Of a stretch of 64,000 nt of DNA, positions 48,928 through 61,801 are shown piece by piece. The position numbers and the translations under genes were made by a program. Position 1 is the stretch's first letter. Every line of letters begins with the position of its first letter. This DNA is from Bimastos eiseni. Lineage: Eukaryota; Annelida; Clitellata; Crassiclitellata; Lumbricidae. The notes beneath the pieces are model-generated. The model saw nothing but the letters and a program-made list of their open reading frames with translations. It ran no database searches and was not told where the DNA came from. The DNA is taken from NCBI GenBank assembly GCA_959347315.1, contig OY365815.1, positions 372,001 to 436,000 on the forward strand. Direction: 5' to 3'.

Positions 48928-50331
48928 GCCCTGGCCAACAAACATCCATCATACATTCAGGACGCCTATGACTTCATATACAGAATCAGAGACACTACAA
49001 TAAAACCAAACTATATCTTAGTCACAGGTGATGTCACAGCATTATATACAGATATGAACGTAGATAGAACCATCACTACTGTAAAAGAATTCTTCCGTAA
49101 AAATCCAAAAACTAACAGACCAGACGCTGAACTCTTAGAACTCCTGGAAATAGCAATGAAAACTGATGACTTCTCCTTCTGCAACAAACTCTTCCCACAA
49201 ATGTTTGGGACAGCTATGGGGGAAGAACCTTTGCGCGTTACTTAGCAAACATGTACCTGGTAGAATTTGACCAAAAAGCAATGGAGGCCTTCCACATTCA
49301 CCCACTTGACTTCTTCCGGTTTCTTGACGATATCTCCTTCATATGACCCGGTACTGTCGAGGAGCTAAAACAATATGAGGCATTTCTAAATTCTTTAATC
49401 ACTGACATTACAGTAACCTTAACATACAATGACACTGAAATATTAACTTCCTTGACACAACGACTTCTAGATACACAGTCCAGGACAGGACTACACTGCA
49501 GACGAGAGTTTATTTTAAACAGACAGACACGCACCATTTACTGCACAGCTCATCATTCCATCCCAAACACACATTCACTGGCATTCTGAAATCCCAAATT
49601 TTAAGATTTAAGAGATTATCTTCATTTAATTTAGAACGGACTTCGATTACTCATGTAAGACACTATTTGACAGTCCGATACACAGAGGATATATAGCAAA
49701 CGACTACTAAGTGAAACTAAGACTAACTCATGGACCAGACGTGAAAAGAGTCCTAAAACTAAGAACACCGATAACAATCTCCTCCCTCCCAGTAGTCATT
49801 CCGTACAACCCACTATCTATGCGCATATTATATGAATGGAAGAAATTCCTCATGCAAGATAATAATACACTGCAGCATTACCGCATAATACCAGCCCACT
49901 CTAGAAATAGGAACCTAAAAGCTCCACGTAAAAATAAGCCTATAAAACACACGCAAAATACTAACATAGGTTCAAACAAATGTAACACACCTTCACGCAC
50001 ACAATCATGCCCATACGCAACAGTCTCCAAAACATACTCAACCACATACACACGCCGCAAGTACACCATAATCAAGCGACTAGGCTGCCAAGGCACTAAC
50101 ACAATCTACCTAATAACTTGTAGCGCCTGCAACGAACAATACATAGACCACACACAAGGCAAAGTAGTAGAAGGCCTATTAGAACACATCCACAATATAA
50201 CGAATCAGCATAATAACCCACTAGCAAACCACTTCAACTCAAACAACCACTCACTAGAAAATGTTACAGTTATGCCAACAGTCACTGTTGCTGCATTAGA
50301 AATGGCTCTTTTCAGGCCAACAGTAATATAA
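48928..50331 (+). pseudogene. U28: PLE RT-EN remnant of the TGA subfamily with the nuclease retained
   Basis: It has the U9/U21/U32 lesions: TTCATATACAG, LRVT (TAG 49243-49245), Trp to TGA at 49344-49346 and the AT insertion. Unlike those three it continues into the linker and nuclease. AAGTGAAACTAAG gives a GTG, so the frame 49711-50331 is 206 codons. It reads SRTQSC (first-cluster Cys to Arg) and lacks KELL. Confidence 0.85.
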
Positions 50332-50667
50332 TAGGTAGGCCTTCTGTGGGTTATTACGCTTATTTGTTATATTGTGGATGTGTCCTAATAGGCCTTCTAT
50401 TCGTCCTCATCAAACTCAGCAGCATCGGCACTGCATCGTCGTCATCATCATCCTCACCATCATCATCATCATCATCATCATCATAATCATCATCATCATC
50501 ATCATCACCACCACCCCAACCATTACCGCCATGATCACATCCACCAGCACCATTGTCATAAGCATCATCAGACCTCACCCGCCATCTGTGATTCTCCCAT
50601 CAACGAACTGTGCCCGTCCTCAACAATCACCTCGTGATTCGACACCTAACCCTGACCCTGACCCTAG
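50332..50667 (+). repeat. U29 head: expanded ATC tract (8 + 7) and G4 block
   Basis: It reads GTGTCCTAATAGG for GTGTTCTAATAGG, as in U32. The four-run C block is at 50650-50671. Confidence 0.75.
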
Positions 50668-52069
50668 GCCCTGGCCAACAAACATCCATCATACATTCAG
50701 GACGCCTATGACCTCATAAACAGAATCAGAGACACTACAATAAAACCACACTATATCTTAGTCACAGGTGATGTCACAGCATTATATACAGATATGAACG
50801 TAGATAGAACCATCACTACTGTAAAAGAATTCTTCCGTAAAAATCCAAAAACTAACAGACTAGACGCTGAACTCTTAGAACTCCTGGAAATAGCAATGAA
50901 AACTGATGACTTCTCCTTCTGCAACAAACTCTTCCCACAAATGTTTGGGACAGCTATGGGGGAAGAAACTTTGCACGTGACTTAGCAAACATGTACCTGG
51001 TAGAATTTGAGCAAAAAGCAATGGAGGCCTTCCACATTCACCCACTTGACTTTTTCAGGTTTCTTGACGATATCTTCTTCATATGGCCCGGTACTGTCGA
51101 GGAGCTAAAACAATATGAGGCATTTATAAATTCTTTAATCCCTGACATTACAGTAACCTTAACATACAATGACACTGAAATTAACTTCCTTGACACAACG
51201 ATTTCTAGATACACAGACCAGGACAGGACTACACTGCAGACGAGAGTCTATTTTAAACAGACAGACACGCACCAATTACTGCACAGCTCATCATTCCATC
51301 CCAAACACACATTCACTGGCATTCTGAAATCCCAAATTTTAAGATTTAAGAGATTATCTTCATTTAATTTAGAACGGACTTCGATTACTCATGTAAGACA
51401 CTATTTGACAGTCCGTTACACAGAGGATATATAGCAAACGACTACTAAGGGAAACTAAGACTAACACATGGACCAGACGTGAAAAGAGTCCTAAAACTAA
51501 GAACACCGATAACAATCTCCTCCCTCCCAGTAGTCATTCCGTACAACCCACTATCTATGCGCATATTTTATGAATGGAAGAAAATCCTCATTCAAGATAA
51601 TAATACACGGCAGCATTACCGCATAATACCAGCCCACTCTAGAAATAGGAACCTAAAAGCTCCACGTAAAAATAAGCCTATAAAACACACGCAAAATACT
51701 AACATAGGTTCAAACAAATGTAACACACCTTCATGCACACAATCATTCCCATACGCAACAGTCTCCAAAACATACTCAACCACATACACACGCCGCAAGT
51801 ACACCATAATCAAGCGACTAGGCTGCCAAGGCACTAACACAATCTACCTAATAACTTGTAGCGCCTGCAACGAACAATACATAGACCACACACAAGGCAA
51901 AGTAGTAGAAGGCCTATGAGAACACATCCACAATATAACGAATCAGCATAATAACCCACTAGCAAACCACTTCAACTCAAACAACCACTCACTAGAAAAT
52001 GTTACAGTTATGCCAACAGTCACTGTTGCTGCATTAGAAATGGCTCTTTTCAGGCCAACAGTAATATAA
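50668..52069 (+). pseudogene. U29: PLE RT-EN remnant, partner of U25
   Basis: Segment 1 ends at TAG 50983-50985. Segment 2 (50991-51434) keeps the LANMYL Met and has FEQKAME and FLDDIFFIWPG. The nuclease 51479-51919 ends at the same TGA as U25. The offset from U25 is 6980 bp. Confidence 0.85.
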
Positions 52070-52411
52070 TAGGTAGGCTTTCTGTGGGTTATTACGCTTA
52101 TTTGTTATATTGTGGATGTGTTCTAATAGGCGTTCTATTCGTCCTCATCAAACTCAGCAGCATCGGCACTGCATCGTCGTCATCATCATCCTCACCATCA
52201 TCATCATCATCATCATCATCATAATCATCATCATCATCATCATCATCATCACCACCACCCCAGCCATTACCGCCATGATCACATCCACCAGCACCATTAT
52301 CATATGTATCATCAGACCTCACCCGCCATCTGTGATTCTCCCACCAACGAACTGTGCCCGTGCTCAACAATCACCTCGTGATTCGACACCTAACCCTGAC
52401 CCTGACCCTAG
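52070..52411 (+). repeat. U30 head: expanded ATC tract (8 + 9) and G4 block
   Basis: Shares GGCTTTCTGTGGG and CTAATAGGCGTTC with U26, and CCAGCCATTACC with U27. The four-run C block is at 52394-52415. Confidence 0.75.
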
Positions 52412-53820
52412 GCCCTGGCCAACAAACATCCATCATACATTAAGGACGCCTATGACTTCATAAACAGAATCAGAGACACCACAATAAAACCACACTATAT
52501 CTTAGTCACAGGTGATGTAACAGCATTATATACAGATATGAACGTAGATAGAACCATCACTACTGTAAAAGAATTCTTCCGTAAAAATCCAAAAACCAAC
52601 AGACTAGACGCTGAACTCTTAGAACTCCTGGAAATAGCAATGAAAACTGATGACTTCTCCTTCTGCAACAAACTCTTCCCACAAATGTTTCGGACAGCTA
52701 TGAGGGAAGAACCATTGCACGTAACTTAGCAAACATGTACCTGTTAGAATTTGACCAAAAAGCAATGGAGGCCTTCCACATTCACCCACTTGACTTCTTC
52801 CGGATTCTTGACGATATCTCCTTTATATGGCCCGGTACTGTCGAGGAGCTAAAACAATATGAGGCATTTCTAAATTCTTTAATCCCTGACATTACAGTAA
52901 CCTTAACATACAATGACACTGATATTAACTTCCTTGACACAACGATTTCTAGATACACAGACCAGGACAGGACTACACTGCAGACGAGAGTTTATTTTAA
53001 ACAGACAGACACGCACCAATTACTGCACAGCTCATCATTCCATCCCAAACACACATTCACTACCATTCTGAAATGGCAAATTTTAAGATTTAAGAGATTA
53101 TCTTCATTTAATTTAGAACGAACTTCGATTACTCATGTAAGACACTATTTGACAGTCCGATACACAGAGGATATAGCAAACGACTACTAAGGGAAACTAA
53201 GACTAACACATGGACCAGACGTGAAAAGAGTCCTAAAACTAAGAACACCGATAACAAACTCCTCCCTCCCAGTAGTCATTCCGTACAACCCACTATCTAT
53301 GCGCATATTTTATGAATGGAAGAAATTCCTCATGCAAGATAATAATACACTGCAGCATTACCGCATAATACCAGCCCACTCTAGAAATAGGAACCTAAAA
53401 GAATTACTAGCTCCACGTAAAAATAAGCCTATAAAACACACGCAAAATACTAACATAGGTTCAAACAAATGTAACACACCTTCATGCACACAATCATGCC
53501 CATACGCAACAGTCTCCAAAACATACTCAAGCACATACACACGCCGCAAGTACACCATAATCAAGCGACTAGGCTGCCAAGGCACTAACACAATCTACCT
53601 AATAACTTGTAGCGCCTGCAACGAACAATATATAGACCACACACAAGGCAAAGCAGTAGAAGGCCTATTAGAACACATCCACAATATAACGAATCAGCAT
53701 AATAACCCACTAGCAAACCACTTCAACTCAAACAACCACTCACTAGAAAATGTTACAGTTATGCCAACAGTCACTGTTGCTGCATTAGAAATGGCTCTTT
53801 TCAGGCCAACAGTAATATAA
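52412..53820 (+). pseudogene. U30: PLE RT-EN remnant, U27-like
   Basis: Segment 1 ends at TAG 52727-52729. Segment 2 (52735-53190) ends at YTEDIANDY by the TAA. The nuclease is 53221-53820. Protein segments equal those of U27, 5229 bp upstream (three units). Confidence 0.85.
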
Positions 53821-53973
53821 TAGGTAGGCCTTCTGTGGGTTATTACGCTTATTTGTTATATTGTGGATGTGTTCTAATAGGCCTTCTATTCGTCCTCATC
53901 AAACTCAGCAGCATGGGCACTTCATCGTCGTCATCATCATCCTCACCATCATCATCATCATCATCATCATCAT

Positions 53974-54005
<32 letters not shown>

Positions 54006-54162
54006 CCACCCCAACCATTACCGCCATGCTCACATCCACCAGCACCATTATCATATGCATCATCAGACCTCACCCGCCATCTGTGATTCTCCCATCAACG
54101 AACTGTGCCCGTGCTCAACAATCACCTCGTGATTCGACGCCTAACCCTGACCCTGACCCTAG
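53821..54162 (+). repeat. U31 head: longest ATC tract (8 + 10) and G4 block
   Basis: One ATA interruption. It reads GCATGGGCACTTCATCG and has fewer ACC repeats at the end. The four-run C block is at 54145-54166. Confidence 0.75.
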
Positions 54163-55575
54163 GCCCTGGCCAACAAACATCCATCATACATTAAGGACGC
54201 ATATGACTTCATAAACAGAATCAGAGACCCCACAATAAAACCACACTATATCTTAGTCACAGGTGATGTCACAGCATTACATACAGATATGAACGTAGAT
54301 AGAACCATCACTACTGTAAAAGAATTCTTCCGTAAAAATCCAAAAACCAACAGACTAGACGCTGAACTCTTAGAACTCCTGGAAATAGCAATGAAAACTG
54401 ATGACTTCTCCTTCTGCAACAAACTCTTCCCACAAATGTTTGGGACAGCTATGAGGGAAGAACCTTTGCACGTAACTTAGCAAACATGTACCTGGTAGAA
54501 TTTGACCAAAAAGCAATGGAGGCCTTCCACATTCACCCACTTGACTTTTTCAGGTTTCTTGACGATATCTTCTTCATATGGCCCGGTACTGTCGAGGAGC
54601 TAAAACAATATGAGGCATTTCTAAATTCTTTAATCACTGACATTACAGTAACCTTAACATACAATGACACTGAAATATTAACTTCCTTGACACAACGACT
54701 TCTAGATACACAGTCCAGGACAGGACTACACTGCAGACGAGAGTTTATTTTAAACAGACAGACACGCACCATTTACTGCACAGCTCATCATTCCATCCCA
54801 AACACACATTCACTGGCATTCTGAAATCCCAAATTTTAAGATTTAAGAGATTATCTTCATTTAATTTAGAACGGACTTCGATTACTCATGTAAGACACTA
54901 TTTGACAGTCCGTTACACAGAGGATATATAGCAAACGACTACTAAGGGAAACTAAGACTAACACATGGACCAGACGTGAAAAGAGTCCTAAAACTAAGAA
55001 CACCGATAACAATCTCCTCCCTCCCAGTAGTCATTCCGTACAACCCACTATCTATGCGCATATTTTATGAATGGAAGAAAATCCTCATGCAAGATAATAA
55101 TACACTGCAGCATTACCGCATAATACCAGCCCACTCTAGAAATAGGAACCTAAAAGAATTACTAGCTCCATGTAAAAATAAGCCTATAAAACCCACGCAA
55201 AATACTAACATAGGTTCAAACAAATGTAACACACCTTCATGCACACAATCATGCCCATACATAACAGTCTCCAAAACATACTCAAGCACATACACACGCC
55301 GCAAGTACACCATAATCAAGCGACTAGGCTGCCAAGGCACTAACACAATCTGCCTAATAACTTGTAGCGCCTGCAACGAACAATACATAGACCACACACA
55401 AGGCAAAGTAGTAGAAGGCCTATTAGAACACATCCACAATATAACGAATCAGCATAATAACCCACTAGCAAACCACTTCAACTCAAACAACCACTCACTA
55501 GAAAATGTTACAGTTATGCCAACAGTCACTGTTGCTGCATTAGAAATGGCTCTTTTCAGGCCAACAGTAATATAA
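54163..55575 (+). pseudogene. U31: PLE RT-EN remnant with AT insertion
   Basis: Segment 1 ends at TAG 54478-54480. Segment 2 (54486-54824) has FLDDIFFIWPG and then the AT insertion. The nuclease 54976-55575 is full length, with LLAPCKNKP as in U15 and NTICLITC (the Tyr of the IYLI core is Cys). A - strand frame opposite the nuclease is a shadow. Confidence 0.85.
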
Positions 55576-55890
55576 TAGGTAGGCCTTCTGTGGGTTATTA
55601 CGCTTATTTGTTATATTGTGGATGTGTCCTAATAGGCCTTCTATTCGTCCTCATCAAACTCAGCAGCATCGGCACTGCATCGTCGTCATCATCCTCCTCA
55701 CCATCATCATCATCATCATCATCATCATCACCACCACCCCAACCATTACCGCCATGATCACATCCACCAGCACCATTATCATAAGCATCATCAGACCTCA
55801 CCCGCCATCTGTGATTCTCCCATCAACGAACTGTGCCCGTGCTCAACAATCACCTCGTGACTCGACACCTAACCCTGACCCTGACCCTAG
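55576..55890 (+). repeat. U32 head: (ATC)9 and G4 block
   Basis: The start is U29-like (CTTCTGTGGG, GTGTCCTAATAGG). From about 55800 on it matches U9. The four-run C block is at 55873-55894. Confidence 0.75.
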
Positions 55891-56812
55891 GCCCTGGCCA
55901 ACAAACATCCATCATACATTCAGGACGCCTATGACTTCATATACAGAATCAGAGACACCACAATAAAACCAAACTATATCTTAGTCACAGGTGATGTCAC
56001 AGCATTATATACAGATATGAACGTAGATAGAACCATCACTACTGTAAAAGAATTCTTCCGTAAAAATCCAAAAACTAACAGACCAGACGCTGAACTCTTA
56101 GAACTCCTGGAAATAGCAATGAAAACTGATGACTTCTCCTTCTGCAACAAACTCTTCCCACAAATGTTTGGGACAGCTATGAGGGAAGAACCTTTGCGCG
56201 TTACTTAGCAAACATGTACCTGGTAGAATTTGACCAAAAAGCAATGGAGGCCTTCCACATTCACCCACTTGACTTCTTCCGGTTTCTTGACGATATCTCC
56301 TTCATATGACCCGGTACTGTCGAGGAGCTAAAACAATATGAGGCATTTCTAAATTCTTTAATCACTGACATTACAGTAACCTTAACATACAATGACACTG
56401 AAATATTAACTTCCTTGACACAACGACTTCTAGATACACAGTCCAGGACAGGACTACACTGCAGACGAGAGTTTATTTTAAACAGACAGACACGCACCAA
56501 TTACTGCACAGCTCATCATTCCATCCCAAACACACATTCACTGGCATTCTGAAATCCCAAATTTTAAGATTTAAGAGATTATCTTCATTTAATTTAGAAC
56601 GGACTTCGATTACTCATGTAAGACACTATTTGACAGTCCGTTACACAGAGGATATATAGCAAACGACTACTAAGGGAAACTAAGACTAACACATGGACCA
56701 GACGTGAAAAGAGTCCTAAAACTAAGAACACCGATAACAATCTCCTCCCTCCCAGTAGTCATTCCGTTCAACCCACTATCTATGCGCATATTTTATGAAT
56801 GGAAGAAAATCC
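55891..56812 (+). pseudogene. U32: PLE RT remnant cut off by the second minisatellite
   Basis: It is a match to U9 at an offset of 43452 bp: TTCATATACAG, LRVT (TAG 56206-56208), TGA at 56307-56309, AT insertion, ATTCCGTTCAACCC, and the same break after GAATGGAAGAAAATCC. Confidence 0.85.
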
Positions 56813-59800
56813 GTCACTGCTCTCTCTGTTTCTTCTACTGTTTGATTGGCCACTGCTCTCTCTGTTTCTTCTACTGTTTGATTGGTCACTGCTCTCTCTG
56901 TTTCTTCTGCTGTTTGATTGGGCACTGCTCTCTCTGTTTCTTCTACTGTTTGATTGGTCACTGCTCTCTCTGTTTCTTCTGCTGTTTGATTGGGCACTGC
57001 TCTCTCTGTTTCTTCTACTGTTTGATTGGTCACTGCTCTCTCTGTTTCTTCTACTGTTTGACCTTTCACTGCTCTCTCTCTCCTTCTTCTGCTGTTTGAT
57101 ACATCACTGCTCTCTCTCTCTGTTTCTTCTACTGTTTCATTTTTCACTGCTCTCGCTGTTTCTTATACTGTTTGATTGGTCACTGCTCTCTCTGTTTCTT
57201 CTACTGTTTGATACATCACTGCTTTCTCTGTTTCTTCTACTGTTTGATTGGTCACTGCTCTCTCTGTTTCTTCTACTGTTTGATTGGTCACTACTCTCTC
57301 TGTTTCTTCTACTGTTTGATTGGTCACTGCTCTGTCGGTTTCTTCTACTGTTTGATTGGTCAATGCTCTCTCTGTTTCTTCTACTGTTTGATACATCACT
57401 GCTCTCTCTCTTTCCTCTGCTGTTTGATACGTCACTGCTCTCTGTGTTTCTTCTACTGTTTGATTGGTCACTACTCTCTCTGTTTCTTCTACTGTTTGAT
57501 TGGTCACTGCTGTCTCTGTTTCTTCTACTCTTTGATACGTCACTGCTCTTTCTGTTTTTTCTACTGTTTGATTGGTCACTGCTCTCTTTCTTTTTCTTCT
57601 ACTGTTTGATTGGTCACTGCTCTTTCTGTTTCTTCTACTGTTTGATTGGTCACTGCTCTCTCTGTTTCTTTTACTGTTTGATTGGTCACTGCTCTCTCTG
57701 TTTCTTCTACTGTTTCATTGGTCACTGCTCTCTCTGTTTCTTCTACTGTTTGATTGGTCACTGCTATCTCTGTTTTCTCTACTGTTTGATTGGTCACTGC
57801 TCTCTCTGTTTCTTTTACTGTTTCATTGGTCACTGATCTCGCTGTTTCTTATACTGTTTGATTGGTCACTGCTCTCTCTGTTTCTTCTACTGTTTGATAC
57901 ATCACTGCTCTCTCTGTTTCTTCTACTGTTTGATTGGTCACTGCTATCTCTGTTTTCTTTACTGTTTGATTGGTCACTGCTCTCTCTGTTTCTTCTACTG
58001 TTTGATTGGTCACTGCACTCTCTGTTTCTTCTAGTGTTTGATACATCACTGCTCTCTCTGTTTTTTCTACTGTTTCATTGGTCACTACTCTCTCTGTGTC
58101 TTCTACTGTTTGATACGTCACAGCTCTCTCTGTTTCTTCTACTGTTTCATTGGTCACTGCTCTCTCTGTTTCTTCTACTGTTTGATTGGTCACTGCTCTC
58201 TGTTTCTTCTACTGTTTGATTGGTCAATGCTCTCTCTGTTTCTTCTACTGTTTGATTGGTCACTGCTCTCTCTGTTTCTTCTACTGTGTGATACATCACT
58301 GCTCTCTCTGTTTCTTCTACTGTTTGATACATCACTGCTCTCTGTGTTTCTTCTACTGTTTGATTGGTCACTACTCTCTCTGTTTCTTCTACTGTTTGAT
58401 TAGTCACTGCACTCTCTGTTTCTTCTACTGTTTTATTGGTCACTGCTCTCTCTGTTTCTTCTACTGTTTGATTGGTCACTCCTCTCTCTTTTTCTTCTAC
58501 TGTTTGATCTTTCACTGCACTCTTTGTTTCTTCTACTGTTTGATACATCACTGCTCTCTGTGTTTCTTCTACTGTTTGATTGGTCACTGCTCTCTCTGTT
58601 TCTTCTACTGTTTGATTAGTCACTGCACTCTCTGTTTCTTCTACTGTTTTATTGGTCACTGCTCTCTCTGTTTCTTCTACTGTTTGATTGGTCACTCCTC
58701 TCTCTTTTTCTTCTACTGTTTGATCTTTCACTGCACTCTTTGTTTCTTCTACTGTTTGATACATCACTGCTCTCTCTGTTTCTTCTACTGTTTGATTGGT
58801 CAATGCTCTCTCTGTTTCTTCTACTGTTTGATTGGTCACTGCTCTCTCTGTTTCTTCTACTCTTTGATAGGTCACTGCTCACTCTCTGTTTCTTCTACTG
58901 TTTGATACTTCACTGCTCTCTGTGTTTCTTCTACTGTTTGATTGGTCACTACTCTCTCTGTTTCTTCTACTGTTTGATTGGTCACTGCACTCTCTGTTTC
59001 TTCTACTGCTTGATTGGTCACTGCTCTCTCTGTTTCTTCTACTGTTTGATTAGTCACTGCTCTCTCTGTTTCGTTTACTGTTTGATTGGTCATTGCTCTC
59101 TCTTTTTCTTCTACTGTTTGATTGGTCACTGCACTCTCTGTTTCTTCTACTGTTTGATTGGTCAATGCTCTCTCTCTTTCTTCTACTGTTTGATTGGTCA
59201 CTGCTCTGTCTGTTTCTTCTACTGTATGATTGGTCTCCGCTCTCTATGTTTCTTCTACTGTTTGATACATCACTGCTCTCTCTCTCTTTCTTCTGCTGTT
59301 TGATACATCACTGCTCTCTTTGTTTCTTCTACTGTTTGATTGGTCACTACTCTCTCTGTTTCTTCTACTGTTTGATTGGTCACTGCTGTCTCTGTTTCTT
59401 CTACTCTTTGATACGTCACTGCTCTCTCTGTTTCTTCTACTGTTTGATTGGTCACTGCTCTCTTTCTTTTTCTTATACTGTTTGATTCTTCACTGCTCTC
59501 TCTGTTTCTTATACTGTTCAATTGGTCACTGCTCTCTCTGTTTCTTCTACTGTTTGATACGTCACTGCTCCCTCTGTTTCTTCTACTGTTTGATTGGTCA
59601 CTGCTCTCTTTGTTTCTACTACTGTTTGATACATCACTGCTCTCTCTGTTTCTTCTACTGTTTGATTGGTCACTGATCTCGCTGTTTCTTATACTGTTTG
59701 ATTGGTCACTGCTCTCTCTGTTTCTTCTACTGTTTGATACATCACTGCTCTCTCTGTTTCTTCTACTGTTTGTTTGGTCACTGCTATCTCTGTTTTCTCT

Positions 59801-61797
59801 ACTGTTTGATTGGTCACTGCTCTCTCTGTTTCATCTACTGTTTGATTGGTCACTGCACTCTCTGTTTCTTCTAGTGTTTGATACATCACTGCACTCTCTG
59901 TTTCTTCTACTGTTTCATTGGTCACTACTCTTTCTGTGTCTTCTACTGTTTGATACGTCACAGCTCTCTCTGTTTCTTCTACTGTTTGATTGGTCACTGC
60001 TCTCTCTGTTTCTTCTACTGTGTGATACATCACTGCTCTCTCTGTTTCTTCTACTGTTTGGTTGGTCAATGCTCTCTCTGTTTCTTCTAGTGTTTGATTG
60101 GTCACTGCTCTCTCTGTTTCTTCTACTGTGTGATACATCACTGCTCTCTCTGTTTCTTCTACTGTTTGATACATCACTGCTCTCTCTGTTTCTTCTACTG
60201 TTTGACTGGTCACTACACTCTCTGTTTCTTCTACTGTTTGATTGGTCACTGCACTCTCTGTTTCTTATACTGTTTGATTGGTCACTGCTCTCTCTTTTTC
60301 TTCTACTGTTTGATTGGTCACTGCTCTCTCTGTTTCTTCTACTGTTTGACCTTTCACTGCTCTCTCTGTTTCTTCTACTGTTTGATTGGTCACTGCTCTC
60401 TCTGTTTCTTCTACTGTTTGATAGATCACTGCTCTCTCTCTCCTTCTTCTGCTGTTTGATACATGACTGCTCTCTCTGTTTCTTCTACTGTGTGATACAT
60501 CACTGCTCTCTCTGTTTCTTCTACTGTTTGATTTGTCACTGCTCTCTCTGTTTCTTCTACTGTTTGATTGGTCACTGCTCTCTCTGTTTCTTCTACTGTG
60601 TGATACATCACTGCTCTCTCTGTTTCTTCTACTGTTTGATACATCACTGCTCTCTGTGTTTCTTCTACTGTTTGATTGGTCACTACTCTCTCTGTTTCTT
60701 CTACTGTTTGATAGATCACTGCTCTCTCTCTCCTTCTTCTGCTGTTTGATACATGACTGCTCTCTCTGTTTCTTCTACTGTGTGATACATCACTGCTCTC
60801 TCTGTTTCTTCTACTGTTTGATTTGTCACTGCTCTCTCTGTTTCTTCTACTGTTTGATTGGTCACTGCTCTCTCTGTTTCTTCTACTGTGTGATACATCA
60901 CTGCTCTCTCTGTTTCTTCTACTGTTTGATACATCACTGCTCTCTGTGTTTCTTCTACTGTTTGATTGGTCACTACTCTCTCTGTTTCTTCTACTGTTTG
61001 ATTGGTCACTGCACTCTCTGTTTCTTAAACTGTTTGATTGGTCACTGCTCTCTCTGTTTCTTCTACTGTTTGATTAGTCACTGCTCTCACTGTTTCTTTT
61101 ACTGTTTGATTGGTGACTGCTCTCTCTTTTTCTTCTACTGTTTGATTTGTCACTGCTCTCTCTGTTTCTTCTACTGTTTGATACATCACTGCTCTCTCTG
61201 TTTCTTCTACTGTTTGACCTTTCACTGCTCTCTTTGTTTCTTCTACTGTTTGATTGGTCAATACTCTCTCTGTTTCTTCTACTGTTTGATAGATCACTGC
61301 TCTCTCTCTCCTTCTTCTGCTGTTTGATACATGACTGCTCTCTCTGTTTCTTCTACTGTGTGATACATCACTGCTCTCTCTGTTTCTTCTACTGTTTGAT
61401 TTGTCACTGCTCTCTCTGTTTCTTCTACTGTTTGATTGGTCACTGCTCTCTCTGTTTCTTCTACTGTGTGATACATCACTGCTCCCTCTGTTTCTTCTAC
61501 TGTTTGATACATCACTGCTCTCTGTGTTTCTTCTACTGTTTGATTGGTCACTACTCTCTCTGTTTCTTCTACTGTTTGATTGGTCACTGCACTCTCTGTT
61601 TCTTAAACTGTTTGATTGGTCACTGCTCTCTCTGTTTCTTCTACTGTTTGATTGGTGACTGCTCTCTCTTTTTCTTCTACTGTTTGATTTGTCACTGCTC
61701 TCTCTGTTTCTTCTACTGTTTGATACATCACTGCTTTCTCTGTTTCTTCTACTGTTTGACCTTTCACTGCTCTCTTTGTTTCTTCTACTGTTTGATT
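56813..61797. repeat. Minisatellite array 2: ~138 copies of the same 36-bp monomer
   Basis: It follows minisatellite 1 variant for variant from both ends, with the same flanks. It lacks one copy of the 1194-bp block (so 58481-59674 is single) and has a 2-bp deletion in one monomer near 58195. Scattered single changes also distinguish the arrays, for example GATTGGTCAATACTC near 61255 for GATTGGTCACTACTC. The 290-bp blocks are present at about 60426, 60716 and 61294. The long frames here are by-products, as in array 1. Confidence 0.9.
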
Positions 61798-61801
61798 CTA
61801 G

